Below, piece after piece: positions 44,864 through 57,455 of a stretch of DNA of 64,000 nt. Origin of the DNA: Annona cherimola (taxonomy: Eukaryota > Streptophyta > Magnoliopsida > Magnoliales > Annonaceae); assembly GCA_030490835.1 (NCBI GenBank), contig CM059971.1:43510012-43574011 (forward strand), written 5' to 3'. The translations under genes were made by a program, and so were the position numbers. Positions within the stretch are counted from its first letter, which is position 1, and each line of letters begins with the position of its first letter. The notes under the pieces were generated by a model. That model was not told where the DNA came from, did no database searches, and saw only the letters and a program-made list of their open reading frames with translations.

Positions 44864-46475
44864 ATGGCTCCAAAGCCCAGACCTCCCAAGCTAGCTGTCT
44901 CAAAACCATCCCTCAAACCAGTTCCCAGACAGTCTACATCCTTACCGACGATGAAGTTCCTAGAAGACAACGCACTTCCTCAAAGCGAGCCCGGGAAGAA
45001 CCATCCACTTCCACTGGCCGCCGAGTACGCTTTCAGACGAGAACTCCATCAACCACAGCTGGTCGTGAGGAACAACCCCAAACCTCACAAAGCACTCAGT
45101 CTGGGGCAAGAAGAAGAGGCCATATTGCTGGGAAAGCTCAAGTACTGAAGATGCCGACTACGTATTTCAAAATCGAACTCCAGCACAGTCGGTTCTACAA
45201 ACATTTCTACGAACAGAAGGTATTCATTCCTAAGATCATTGATTTCAAGTTTCTGAAAGATTATGGGTCAGATATAGAAGATTTATTGGAATTTTAAGGT
45301 TAGACCAAGCTACTAAAGGAAGATAAAAGGGTCTATCCAGATCTAACCAGGATCTTCTATTACTTATGGGATGAGGAATATTACAGCAGTTTTGTAAAAG
45401 GAGTTAGCATGTTCTTTGGAATTGGAGTAACTCCGAGTTTGGAAGGAGCAATGATCAACATCGGACAGATACTTGAGGTACCACATGTAGATGAGCCGCT
45501 CCCTGCAGACCTTTCGCTTGATCAGAATACAATCAGCTCACTCGGAGCAATAAATATCATCTAGGGATCAAGCTTCTACAGTACATGGATCTGTCCCCAA
45601 GGCTGCGGGTTCTACGCCTGCTAATAGCTCATTGCATCTATCCCAAAGGCGGAGGAAGAAATCAGTTGAATCCTCAAGAAGCCGGGATTCTATGGAAGAT
45701 CGTGAACAAGGTCAAAGTGAGTCTCCTTCGTTTGTTCATAGAAGCTCTCAGCTGCAGAAAGGATAATCCACGGGGAGTTCTACCCTACGGCACCTGGATC
45801 ACGAAGATATTTGAGCATTTTGAAGTGGATATTGAAGGCGAGCCCTTCGAAGTATTGAAATCCAACAATGCGATCAACAAGGCATTGATCCAGAGAATGA
45901 AGATCAATGTGCATGAACTTAGGGCCGAAGCAGAGGCTCCTGAAGAAGGACGAGCACATACTGAGGGGCAGCAGCCTCCAGAAGTACCACCTGCTCCACC
46001 ACAGGATATTCCTGAGGAGCCCGCCTCTACTATGTCACATGGATCCTTCTCTCCACAGGCATGAGCCATTCCAGATCCGGCACCTCAACCTTCATCCCAG
46101 GAGACAACTCTACAGACTATTCGAGATGAAATAGCTGCCCTACGAGAAGAAATGGGTCAACAGGAAAACAGAATTACCAGTCTCGTCTCTGGGGTCCTCA
46201 CAGCTATCATGGATATGCATTCCCGACAAGATCGTATCGATCGGGAAATGCGTACCATCCGATATCATCTCGCATCTGGGCGTCACCGAAATCAGCCCAT
46301 ACCTGAACTTGATCCGTTTGAATCCGGATCAGTTCATCGAGATCCAACCCCCGCACCTGTTTCATCCTTCTACTCGTCTGCTCATGTTCGACCCGTCAAA
46401 CCTACTCAATCTTCATATCCCATTTCCAAATTTCAATTTACCAAATCCTTGGTAATTGAATCTCATTTTGAGTGA
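44864..46475 (+). pseudogene. element F extra 3' ORF (plant transposon protein, Transposase_32-like)
   Basis: It lies after pol, where SIRE/Maximus elements carry an env-like or accessory frame. The N-terminus is MAPKPRPPKLAVSKPSLKP (Pro/Lys/Ser-rich). A shift near 45150 leads to YFKIELQHSRFYKHFYEQKV, RVYPDLTRIFYYLW and FVKGVSMFFGIG, then, in another frame, RLLIAHCIYPKGGGRNQLNP and LPYGTWITKIFEHF. These match the putative plant transposon protein domain from memory of the family. A Pro/Glu-rich tail and a helix (QDRIDREMRTIRYH) follow. Stops at about 45296, 45302, 45563 and 46064 and frameshifts break it. No transmembrane segment is obvious, so an envelope role is not supported. Confidence 0.7.
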
Positions 46476-46762
46476 TTGACAAAAAGGGGGAGATAGGATA
46501 GAGTTTGTTTTGAGTGAGTTTTAGGACATGACATAGGTTTTAGAGTATTTTTGGGTTGGGTAGCTTCTATATAGGTTTTCTTTTTGCTTTACATTATCAT
46601 CTGTATGAATCATGATGATATGAAATATGTTTTATGCTCAAATGTTTGTTTCATGCTCTGTTTGAAAGATATTTGATGTTCTATTTTGGAAACTATATGA
46701 ATGTGATTTTCATGAAAGGTACAAACTCAAATTAGTTTTGTCAATCATCAAAAGGGGGAGAT
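46476..46762 (+). other. element F 3' untranslated region and PPT
   Basis: Non-coding, T/G-rich; aaaagggggagat (46750-46762) is the polypurine tract directly before the 3' LTR. A second aaaagggggagata at about 46481-46494 is a duplicate purine tract near the ORF end. Confidence 0.8.
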
Positions 46763-48374
46763 TGTTGGAAACAATAGTTAAAACAAAACAAAATTGACCA
46801 AAGCATAAGTTTTGATGATTAACAAAGTCAAATTTGAGTATAAATGATTACTAATGAATGTGTTGAATGTCTTAAGGAATGAAATTAGCCAAGTCGATTT
46901 CCAAGTCGACTCAGACTTCGACTTAGGGTGAAGTCGATCCCGAAGTCGACTCCACATTCAACTTCAAACGGAACCTGAAGGACAAATTTGAATTTGGAAG
47001 GTGAACAGCTGAAGTCGGAGGCCAAGTCGACTCCACTTGCGACTTGGAAACCAAGTCGCAGACGAAGTCGACTCCAGTATCGACTTGAAGATGCACAATT
47101 CCTTCCAGCGTTGATTTTGGGACAGAACATTCCGAAGTCGCAGACGAAGTCGACCTCAAGATTGACTTGAGGTTCTCAAAGTTCAAGACACAGGTTCAAG
47201 CTCATTTCAAGATGAAGACAACTCAAGATATGAAGACTAATACAAAATTAAAGCAAGCAAGGTGCATGAATCAAAGACAAATTAACCATACAAGTTTTCA
47301 AGCTCTTCAAGATTCACAAGGTTTACAAAATGTGAAGCCAATCCAGAATGAAAATAATTGAAGGAAAGAAGCTAAGCAAACAAGAGGTGAATCAACAATG
47401 ATCAAACTGTTTTGGCACAAAAACTGGTCAAGTCGCATCCCAAGTCGACTCCAAGATCGACTTGAGGCCAAGTCTGAAACCAAGTCGACCCAGAACTCAG
47501 ACTTGGAAACTGAAGAGCTGCCGAAGTCGCACACGAAGTCGACTCCAGCATGCGACTTGGGCGAAGTCGCAGACGAAGTCGACTCCACCTGCAACTTGGG
47601 AAAGTAACATTCGAACATTTATTACGCGCCAACCACTTGTATAACGTTCAAATTCTTCCCTCCTCTATAAATAGACACTCAAGCAAACGTGAATAGACAC
47701 AAGACAGAGTCTAAAGAGAGGAAAGAAGTGCAAGCAAGAGTTCTTATTCGCTTTTCTCTAAATTTGAGTGATCTATACACTTTCAAAGGAAGAACAAGCT
47801 TCAAAGTTGCGATTTGCTTCAACGAAACACAATCGGTTGCTCCTACAGATTCTTCCTCAAGCTGAAACTTGCTACACAAATCAGTAAAGTGTAGATCTTC
47901 CTTATTTTCACATTATTGTTTGTTTTTGGTGCTTGGTTTGAGTTTGGTGTATCAAACCAAGATGTTGCAAGTAGAGTTGTGATTGGAGTGTAACCCATCA
48001 TCTACTTGTGTCAATTGTATATGCCCCCTAGAGCTAGAATCTAGAAGAGAGCATAGGCTCTGATTGTATATGCCCCCTAGAGCTAGAATCTAGAAGAGAG
48101 CGGAGACTCTCAGTGTATTTGCAGAATACATAGTGGAACCCAAGTCACAACGATGTGTGAGCTTGGAAGAGTGGAGTAGGAAAAGATTGCTCGAACCACT
48201 ATAACTCTTGTCTACTGGTTTTCTTTATTGCTTTCATTATCTTATTGCTCTCTATTTGTTTCAATCAAGGGGATTAAACTTTCAAGGGGTTAAGTTTTTA
48301 ATTTACCAAAGAATTTTATAAGAACCCAATTCACCCCTCCCCTCTTGGGTTTTGCCATTAACTCGGGACCAACA
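46763..48374 (+). repeat. element F 3' LTR
   Basis: 1612 bp. It differs from the 5' LTR by loss of one AAGTCGACTC module (47130-47170), gain of one (47520-47599), and two copies instead of one of the ctagagctagaatctagaag block (48020-48105). TATAAATA is at 47666-47673. Confidence 0.95.
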
Positions 48375-48599
48375 CTTACCTTTCCTTATCATGTATAGTT
48401 TAGCATACAATGTAAAATATCAAAACATCCTACATTCATTTATTATTAAAAAGTCAGAAGAGACTAAATTTTTTTTTTCTTACTACATATGTATTACCTA
48501 GTGGGAACATTAGTGCTAGACCAATTAGGTCATCTTTACTTTTCTCTTACTCTTTTCCTCATTTTCACCATTCTTAATCCTTATCTCTTCATCATGGAG

Positions 48600-49290
48600 G
48601 AAACTCCTCTCATACCTATCTGCTTAGCCAATCTATTCCAAGTATTACATCAAATTCAGTTATGGGTAGTAGGATCAGGTCAGCCTCTAATATCATTGAT
48701 CCTATCTAAGTAGGGCATGACTTATATATTTTATTGATACTTGCTAACCTATAGACAGAAAATTCTACGTGGATTATGCTACTTGTTTCTTCTACTTGCA
48801 GTGCATGTGTGGTTACATATTGGTATGATATAAATGAATGTGTAGCACCTAAATCAAATAATGCTATGACTAAATTTTCTAAAATATAAATCATACCTGT
48901 AACCATCTTTTCTTCTTGGTCTTGAGATTCCGTACGATTCAAGGCTTGGACATGCACCGAGTCTATTGCAGTGCCTTGTTGAGTGGCGATTGCAGGAGTC
49001 CTTTACTAAGCGGCCTTCCACGTGCCGAAATTCTTTGCAGTTTATTTGGACAATGGGGTGATATGTGTCCTACTTAGCTGCCAATAGAACATTTCATCTC
49101 TCTAGCCTCAATTGTTCCACAATCCCTTGCCACGTGGCCTGTTTGAGCACATGTATAGCATTTACTTGAACCCTGTAGGCACTCACCATAATGCCATTTG
49201 GCAATTCTTACAAACTGAGGTATTTCTTCTCTACTTTCTTCCCATATATATATTTTAAATGGGATCATCATGCTTTTGTTGCGCAACTCT
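48600..49290 (-). pseudogene. element C gag zinc knuckle and protease
   Basis: On the minus strand the knuckle KCYTCAQTGHVARDC (CX2CX4HX4C) lies near 49160-49120. The protease has ALFDLGATHSFISYQYV near 48870, where the usual DSG active site reads DLG, and FDVILGIDWLS near 48660-48630. Stops at 48706 and elsewhere show decay. The domain order fits a chromovirus read right to left. Confidence 0.82.
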
Positions 49291-50468
49291 GACTTGAGTT
49301 TTCCTTTGCCTGTTAATACTTTCCTATTTCCTTTCTCGCTTCACATTCTTTTTTTTTTTAATACTAAGAATGAATTGTCTTAGTGCTAGGTTAGGAGTTG
49401 CTACTTGTAGTAATTTATTTATTCCATTACCTCTTAACTGAGTCTATTACTCTTTGTAATAGACATAACATTTTTTTTATATATATACATAAAAGTATCT
49501 CAACATAACCCCTCATTTTATCATGAACATAAATTATAAGTTTAATCATATCAATAGTAAGATTAATAATAACTATTTTCTTTCTTTCCATATATACTTG
49601 TTATATAGATATGAACAAATTCATTTCTATAGCAAAGAACACCTTTGCCTCAATTATATTTCATACATATCTTTATCACAGAAAGTCTCTTTTGCTAACT
49701 TCATCTATTTTATTCTTACTACTTAGGTATTTTCTAATAAAAATACTAATACTAGGACAGTCTATAGTATATTCTTTCTATATTATGATAGATAATACAT
49801 GATATAAATATCATGATTTCAATCTTCTCATTTTCTTCATTCTTTCTATACTTATCTACCAATTCTTACTATGATATCACTCTTTGTGGTACCATATCTT
49901 TCCTTTCATCATTCATCATTTTCCTCTTTCCACTCCCATTTTTTTATGAGCTTCTCATTATGCATATTCTTAATATATAATTCTTAAATCATCGAGGAAG
50001 GATTCTTCGACTATATACTCACCTTGAGTGTGGCTCTTTCTATCACTAATCTTGTCAATCATAAAAGGTGGAGTTCGAACTACATCTAACATATATTTCT
50101 TAAATATCCACCCTTTTATCAATATTTTTCTCAAATCTTACATTTTCCTACTTTCCTTTCCAACATCACTTTTCATAGTGAAAAATCACTTCCTTTATGA
50201 ATCATATACCTATCAAAATATCATCGCAATTTCCTATATTTACAACATAATTATGACAAATCATCATATATTCATATAACCGTAAAAATCAACATATCAT
50301 AGGTATATCTTACAATTTCAATCTATCACTTCCATCATTCTTCTTATACCTATTCATCAATCCTTACAGGAACATATCTTTCTTTCCATATCTATTTACC
50401 ATTCTTTGTTCTAATATTACTCCTTGTAATATTCAATCTTTTCTTTCCACGCCTATTTACCAATCCTT
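49291..50468 (-). other. element C 5' internal region, decayed gag/leader
   Basis: AT-rich and stop-filled on both strands. It should hold the start of gag by position, but nothing is recognisable. Repeated phrases such as ctatttaccaatccttgctc and tcatcaatccttac (49860-50470) hint at short local duplications. Confidence 0.5.
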
Positions 50469-50480
50469 GCTCTGATACCA
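50469..50480 (-). other. element C primer-binding site
   Basis: TGGTATCAGAGC on the minus strand, five bases inside the 5' LTR; complementary to initiator tRNA-Met. Confidence 0.9.
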
Positions 50481-50485
50481 ACTAC

Positions 50486-53400
50486 TGTGGCGACCCGACC
50501 CGGGTGCCTAGAAGCCTTATCTTTATTGATTGGTAAACGTGACTCAGGATTGTTGCCCTGATCACACGGCGGGATTTTTAAATTGAATCTCGTTCAAATT
50601 TTTTTTCATTCCTTTTCTTTGTTTTTCATCACATAACAAACACTTGTCATCAACTTTACGCATGATACTCATAATAACATCATATCATCATATATGAACA
50701 TATTCTTGTCATTAATTTCACATATTTTATTCATATCATAATAACTGACTTATCTACATCACAAGTTCCTTCAATCTAAACATTTCATACATACATATTC
50801 TGATGATTCCATATAATCATTCATACCATATACAGACCAGTTTGTTGAAAAGTTTTCTTCATACTCTTTTCCTTTCCTGCATGGCCTGTGCGGTACCTGT
50901 CTATGGTTGGGGAAAACAAAACACGAGTCGAAACTCAATAAGCAAGCATTTTTCATTTTAAATGCATTTCTCACCTTTCAGTAGTAGACGCTTAACAAGC
51001 GTTAACTAGCAATTGGAGGAAACCTTTTCATAAGTACCTTTCACAAACATTTCATAATCCCAATTCATGGCAAACATATGCTTGTAAATCTTGACATATA
51101 AATTCTTTTTCCATAGACATATTTATGTTCTAAAACATTTTTCATTGAAGCTCCTTTTCTCATAGGACATTCTCATGTCCTAAAATACTTTTCATAAAAC
51201 CCTTTTTAAGCATATGCAACATGCAATACGTCTCTGTCCATCTGGTAGGCGACACTTATCAAGTGATCATCCTTCCTTAGGAGAGAAACTCTTCCAGGTG
51301 ATAGCCCACGAGCCAGGCGGCTATCCGTGTCCATCTCCCATTGCAGGGAGGGCGCCGCCGGCATTTAGCCTTATTCAAGCGACTCGGCCTATGCAAAGGG
51401 GGCCCAATTTGCAACCGCGTCCGGCTTGCATATCCTTTACAGTAGACCTAGTACATAATCTTTGTCCATACTTTTCCTTCACATTCACATGCTAGCATGA
51501 TTTTATAAAAACCACAGATCACAGTCTGTGTCCTTTTTTTGAAAACTTGATGCTAACATGCTTTCATAAAATACTACAGACCTCAGCCTGTATTCCTTTC
51601 AAATTTTAAAAAATGGGCTTAACCCATGTCAACGAGTTCTATGCTCAAAACGTTTTGTAAAGATGGCCAACCTTAAAACATTTATATTTCATAACTCATT
51701 TGAAATATTCAAGGAAAATATTTTAAATAACAATATTTTCTAACTGTTTTATGAATAATTTTTGAACGATAAAACGTCTTTAAAAATATTTGAAACCAAA
51801 TGATTTTTCTTACAAATGCTTTTCCCATTTATGGGTATTTATGATCAAAGGACATACAAGTTCAAGCTTTCATCTAATATCATATACTTTTGTCTTCATT
51901 TCTATATGTGATAAACTTGTATAATCCTTTGAACAGTACTCAAATCGTTTTTCAAATTAATTTATCATGTTGGCCTTCCTTAAATCCTTCTCGAACAATA
52001 GATTTTGGAAACTCCAAAATAATCTAATATCTAGAGAACCTTTGAAACATATCATTAAAATACTTCAAAACCTTGTAATAAAACTATTCTAAAATATTTA
52101 TTTTCAAATATCATTTTAAAATCTCATTTTCCTTCAAAATAAAACTATTCTAATACATTTATTTCAAATATCATTTTAAAATCTCATTTTCCTTGAACAC
52201 AACCTTTTCAGCATTTTCATTTCAATATTTTTCAAGATTAAAAGGATTTGCTTCTAACGAAGCAATTTCCAAAACAATTTAAGATTGCAAAGTAAAGTCG
52301 TATAAAATTATATTTTCAAAGGGTTGCTTTCTTACCTCCGTAGTCAACTTGTATTTTTCACTTGTACCCATTTCCTTTCCTATGCAAATGAAAAGAACCA
52401 TTTTTCTTATATAGACATAATATTCCATGCTTGCACATTTTTATTATTAAATTTGAATTCATCTTAGAGTTTCTAACCCATGCATATATCATAATCACTT
52501 TATTTTCCTTCATAACTCCCATAGAGGTTAATTTGGTCTCTATTTTCACATATGGATTTTTATCCCAAAAATCTTTAAAAATTTCATTCATACATCCTTA
52601 TAAATATCAATCTTATTTCTGCCCAAATCACTCTGTTTACTATTTATGATTATTGTTCATGATCACTGTTCCCAATTACTGTTCACGCGGGTTATTGTTT
52701 ACACCGTGTTTAGCACTGTTCATGGGTTTCAAAATTTGGCATTTTTTTAAATAAAAAAATATCATGACATAACTCTTGTTTAGTACATCATGAGATAATT
52801 CATGCATTTTGAATTAATCATGATTATTTGGGCTAAATAAATCATTTTAGCCACTTATACACATATGTGTATAAGGTTCCATAATTCATGTTTTAAGCAT
52901 AAATTTGACTTAACAAATTTATTTTAATTCCTATAATATATTCCATAACATACCATGATCAACATAATCATAATTCTCATTTAAAATTTCTAAAACTTAT
53001 TATTAAATTCCAAAACAGCCCTTCTCTTTTCACTATGTTCCATCTTCTTATTTATCTATTAACTCCATATACATATAATAGCATTAATTTGCTATCCCTA
53101 ATCCTTTATTACACTCTTGTCTAACATATATATTAATTTGGATCACTTACACTTAGGTTTCATATTTCTTTTTGATTATTTCTCAAACTGTCCACATTTG
53201 CTGAAATCAGATGTACTGATTTCTCTAAATATTGATTTATAATCAAATCAAAGTATTTAACTCTGAAATTTCTATCATATATCCATAACTACATGAATTA
53301 ACCGTCATAAAGATTTCAACAAGAAATATTAACATTATATATTTATTTTGGCATTTTCACTGTGCTGGACAGTGTTGTGAAATCAGGAACAGCCCTAATC

Positions 53401-55493
53401 ACGTTATTTCTAAACCATACTTATGTCATCAATAAATAATATTTTATTTTGGTCGAATGATAATCATGATATATTATACATCATATAAAAATTTCAGGCC
53501 AAAAATTCATCTGAAAAAATTATTAAAAATCATTTACTACAGCTGATCATGTCACCTGTTTTACCCTGTTTAAGTTAATCTTCTCGGATTTTTAATTTAC
53601 AACCTGCTTTATATTGTATGCTGAAACTTTGGTCGTTGTTTAATGATAATATAATGAGATTGTACACAAATTTTCATAGCTAAACTCCTTAGTTTACCAT
53701 CTCATTCTTATTTTGTTTTCTAACATCGCATAACCTTCAGATTTAAAACAATAATTCAAGATTAACCTATTATTTTGAGGGTAATTCAAATTGTATCATT
53801 TTAAACAGTTATTAAATCATAATTGTTTAGCATGAAATCAAAACTGAATTAAGTTAACGTTCAGACTATAAAATTTTTGATTTTATGAAATTCAAAACCG
53901 AATGCGGTATATATATAAACCCGTTCAGAGGAAATATTTTGCAGATTAACGTTTGACAGGTTATGAATTAAAAATCAAAACAGTATATACATGAATCATA
54001 TCAACGTCAGCAGGTTGTTTAACTTTTAGCTTATGAATTTCAAAATCAAAATAATTAGTGCATAAACTCTATCATTCAAACGTCCATATATGTTTATTTC
54101 AGAACCTAAATTGAAAACTGAATTAAAATAAAATTGCCGTCGTGAAGAAATTGAAAATGGATAAGAACCTGTTTGAAATAGTTGGAGCATTGCTTCCGTT
54201 GCTTGGTTCTGTTGGCTAGTGAAACTGACGCTGAATGCAAAACTGATCAGATGCTCCTTTTTATATTATAGCTGATAAGTTTACCATAGTTAATTGATTC
54301 TAACCCAAGGTTACCGCTTAAAATTTTCCAGCTGTTGCTTTTCTGTAATTCCAGCAATTATTTCATGCACCAAGCACCTCCTTTTTTACTGCCAGCGCTG
54401 CTTCTTCTCTTTTTCTTTTAAAAAATTATCTTTTTCTTTTTTCTTTTAAACGCCAAATTTCAACATTAGTTAATTAAATCATAACTGCCTACATACACAC
54501 TTATATATTATGAAAAATTTTCTTATTAATATATACACAATTGCTCACAAAATGTACCTTTCGGAATTTTGAAAAAATTTTCTATTTTATTTTAATTAAA
54601 TAATTCATATTTGGATAAAAATCTCTTTTTTAAAATTTTGGAGACATGTTTTCCAAAAATTCATTCTTTCATTAAATTGGGCATATTAAAATAGACTTAC
54701 TCCAAAAGTTTCATCTCAAACAGCCTTATATATTAAGATATTAATTAATTAAATAATTAATCAAAATATCAACGTAAAAACGTGCACATGGTGGAATTTA
54801 TTACCTTTGGCACGCTTTTTAATACATTCAAGTTTGACAATTTAGTCAACTATTTTTCATAATCTGATCCGTCTAGATTAGAGAGTACATAATTTAGTAC
54901 TTTCTATTAAATTTTTATGTGATTCCGAGTTATGCATGTTTAGATCTAATGAAAACAGTGATGATGAATATAAGCCCCTAATTCGCCAAAAAATTTCCAT
55001 TTATTTTTATTTTTCCATAAGGTCCGTAAATTTAAACAGTTTCAATTTGTATAATTCAGAATTTTGAAATTTCTTTCCGAAATATTTGTAAAAATTTATT
55101 TTCATAGCTAATCTTAGTAGGATCATAAATTACCCTCCATTTTCTTATAAATTCCAAATATAACCTTTGTAAATTTCCACTAATTGCACTTCGTGCCTCC
55201 ACTCTTGTCAAAATTACCAATCAATCATCTTTTCTAAATTTATAATTTAATCTCACTTTTGTAAAATTGCAATTTGGTTTTTTTGTGATTAAGTTAATCC
55301 AAAGTGATGAACTTATCACTTTCTTTTAACCACATAGTTACTATTCACATTTACTATTCTTTTAAAATTATATTTCATAAGTAATTATTTGATCCTTCAA
55401 TTCCATATATTTATTTCATATAAAAGTCAATACATTACGTAAGGTTCCTGACCTTGGGGTTTCATACATGGTCCTAAAATTTGGGGTTCCACA
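50486..55493 (-). repeat. element C 5' LTR
   Basis: 5008 bp, collinear with 29581-36392 apart from the solo LTR there; it carries the empty target site ggagga at about 51014. The minus-strand TATAAAAA is at 54265-54258. No coding content. By eye only a few substitutions per 100 bases separate the two LTRs. Confidence 0.95.
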
Positions 55494-55731
55494 TATTTGA
55501 ATGCCCAAAATAGCCCAAGGATGCTAAATAATACATGCATTGGATTGACATATGTCCTTCGCCTCCACATAAATTGCAGTAACTTTAATAAGAAATATCC
55601 ATTTCCTGCATTTGATAATCAAAACCTGCGAATCGATCTGAGGGTGTCAGTGCATTATTAAACCCATGGAAACTGGAAGTGCTTGGTGTTGAAAATTCTG
55701 CATTTAGCCAGTGGTAAGCATTTGAAGACAT
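55494..55731 (-). pseudogene. element B gag, N-terminal piece
   Basis: The ATG is at 55731 on the minus strand (MSSNAYHWLNAEFSTPSTSS). A TAA follows DYQMQEMDISY. A complete CCHC knuckle CNLCGGEGHMSIQC lies at about 55590-55549. It is cut at 55494 by element C. It is collinear with the D gag start at 25506. Confidence 0.85.
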
Positions 55732-55861
55732 TGAAAATTGCAAAACAAAGACTCCTAAAATAGAATTTTATCAAAAGAAAAGAAAGAAAAGAAAAACTAT
55801 GTATAATATATACATATTCACAGAAGACAGCTGAAATTGTTAGGTACTAAGTTTAAAGCAA

Positions 55862-55879
55862 TCCCCGGCAACGATGTCA
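55862..55879 (-). other. element B primer-binding site
   Basis: TGACATCGTTGCCGGGGA on the minus strand, six bases inside the LTR: a tRNA-Asp-type site with the GGCGCC part mutated to GACATC. Confidence 0.75.
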
Positions 55880-55885
55880 AAAACT

Positions 55886-57455
55886 TGACGAGCTGCGTAT
55901 ATACCTAATTATAATGCTCGTTTTAATGCAAGTATACATGCCGATCAAGTAATAAAGAGTGAGTAGAGTATCGTTCCCACGAGGATTGTGTTAAATGGAT
56001 TAGCACCTTAAATCTCAATTGTCTAAGTGAATTGGTAAAAGGAATGAGATTTGGTTTCAAAGAATTGAATTAAACTAACTAACCAAAGCAGTAAATGACC
56101 AAAGTGGTGTGGAATACTGCTGATATTGCCTTGAGATGATTAAGACAGGTGGGAATATGAATTCATTGAATCATAGCTATGTCATTTGGTCCGCTTTAAG
56201 TTAGTTGTGCAGAGATTACTAATCCAGGTTCATTCATATTCATATATGTCTTTCAACACATATAAACCTAACCAAGTTTTAGTTATTTGCTATGTTCCCA
56301 TGCACACAAGTAAAACAAGATTGATAACCACATAACCTAATCAAGATTACACAGGGTTAATAGGTATATTCCTATCCATATTAACATCCGACACAAACAA
56401 GAGTTAGAATACTTGTGCCTTATATATGGATCTTATTCAAATTCCACTTTTCTAAGCATGAATCTGAATATTCGATCAATCCACAAGGTTGCAAAGCTTT
56501 TAAACGCTTTAAGCATGATATATAAGGGTAATCTCAAGTAACACAAGTCACAGCACAATAATATTATCAGTTCAAGCATAAGAAAACCAAATAACATAGG
56601 TTATGAGTTCAAATCCTACATATCTCCCACCATAGGAAGGTTCAACCCATAAACATGACTTCAATTCCCATTAAAATCAAGTTACAATCATCCCAAGCGA
56701 AGAGAATAACAAATAGGAAGAGATAGATGAGAAGAGGAGATGAAACTCAATGGATTTACAATGATAGCTTCGATCTCCACTTGATTTTCTCTTGTTCTTT
56801 GAAGCTTTGAGTTTCTCTCTTTCTCCACAACAGTCACCACCACTCTGTCTCTGTGTCTCCCCTGACACGAATCCCTAGGTTTCTATTTAAACATATTAGC
56901 TTGCACAGCACACATGTAGAAATCCATGTGTACGGATGTGTAGTGTCGCCTAGGCGCCAACTCTCTGTGTGTTGTGTAACTTAGAAACCTTTCATAATGT
57001 CTTGAAATCTGATGCCTTGGCTCCTACGCGCCAACTCCCTGGGGTCCTTGTGGTCTAGAAACTCTTCTGGAACACCTGTATGATCATGCCATGGCGCCTA
57101 GGCGCCTACTCCCTGGAAGCTTTTTGTCCTAAAAACTCTTCTGGGTGTGTCTACAATGTTAATGCAGTGGCGCCTGGGTGCCATCCTCATGCTCCTTTAC
57201 TTGGCTTTATTCTGCATTCCACTCGCCCGTATGCCTGTAAATTGCCCGTCCTTCCTATAAAAACTAAATGAACTAAATAAATGAACTAAAAAGGCCTAAT
57301 TTTTACTAAAAATGCATAAAAACTGTATAATGCTCCTAAAATGCAAAGCAAGTGAAAATTAAGCTAAATAGATGCAAACTAAGCCTCATCCCTTGACTAA
57401 CACACAAAAATAGTTTGAAATGGGCCATGATAACTCGTATTTTCATGAGTTATCA
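55886..57455 (-). repeat. element B 5' LTR
   Basis: 1570 bp, collinear with 19707-21260. A perfect GGCGCCTAGGCGCC-type palindrome stands near 57094-57108 and a related site near 56945-56958. TTTAAATAG is at 56891-56883 on the minus strand. The U3 end hairpin has one mismatch here. Confidence 0.93.

Larger units (their letters stand above)
37584..48374 (+). mobile_element. element F: SIRE-like Ty1/copia retrotransposon with a 3' extra ORF
   Basis: 10.8 kb, LTRs 37584-39162 and 46763-48374, TSD CTTAC (37579-37583 and 48375-48379). PBS, gag, protease, integrase, RT, RNase H in copia order, then an additional ORF region before the PPT, as in the SIRE/Maximus lineage. All coding parts carry stops or frameshifts. 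It is structurally complete and among the last insertions into the stack. Confidence 0.95.
29581..55493 (-). mobile_element. element C: Ty3/gypsy chromovirus (Tekay/Del-like) with about 5-kb LTRs, defective
   Basis: LTRs lie at 50486-55493 (5') and 29581-36392 (3', enlarged by a solo LTR). The flanks CATTT (29576-29580) and TATTT (55494-55498) align to the same five bases of B gag, a TSD with one change. A tRNA-iMet PBS (50480-50469) and a PPT (36406-36393) are in the expected places. Between them only a gag zinc knuckle, protease, and integrase C-terminus with chromodomain-like remnant survive; RT is missing. The interior was then split by copia element F. Confidence 0.9.
19707..57455 (-). 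mobile_element. element B: gag-only LTR retrotransposon (TR-GAG type), containing nested C, D and F
   Basis: Bounded by LTRs at 19707-21260 (3') and 55886-57455 (5') in minus orientation, with TSD CAAAG at 19702-19706 and 57456-57460. Its own internal DNA is only a gag, now in three pieces (55731-55494, 29580-29386, 23791-23295), and about 2 kb of non-coding 3' sequence before the PPT. No pol domain is seen, so it must have relied on proteins from a relative, plausibly an Athila-type element given its tRNA-Asp-like primer site. Confidence 0.88.

Noticed and set aside
44864..46475. Retroviral envelope gene
   Set aside because: Position is env-like, but I see no signal peptide, transmembrane segment or glycosylation-rich ectodomain; the plant transposon protein domain explains it better.
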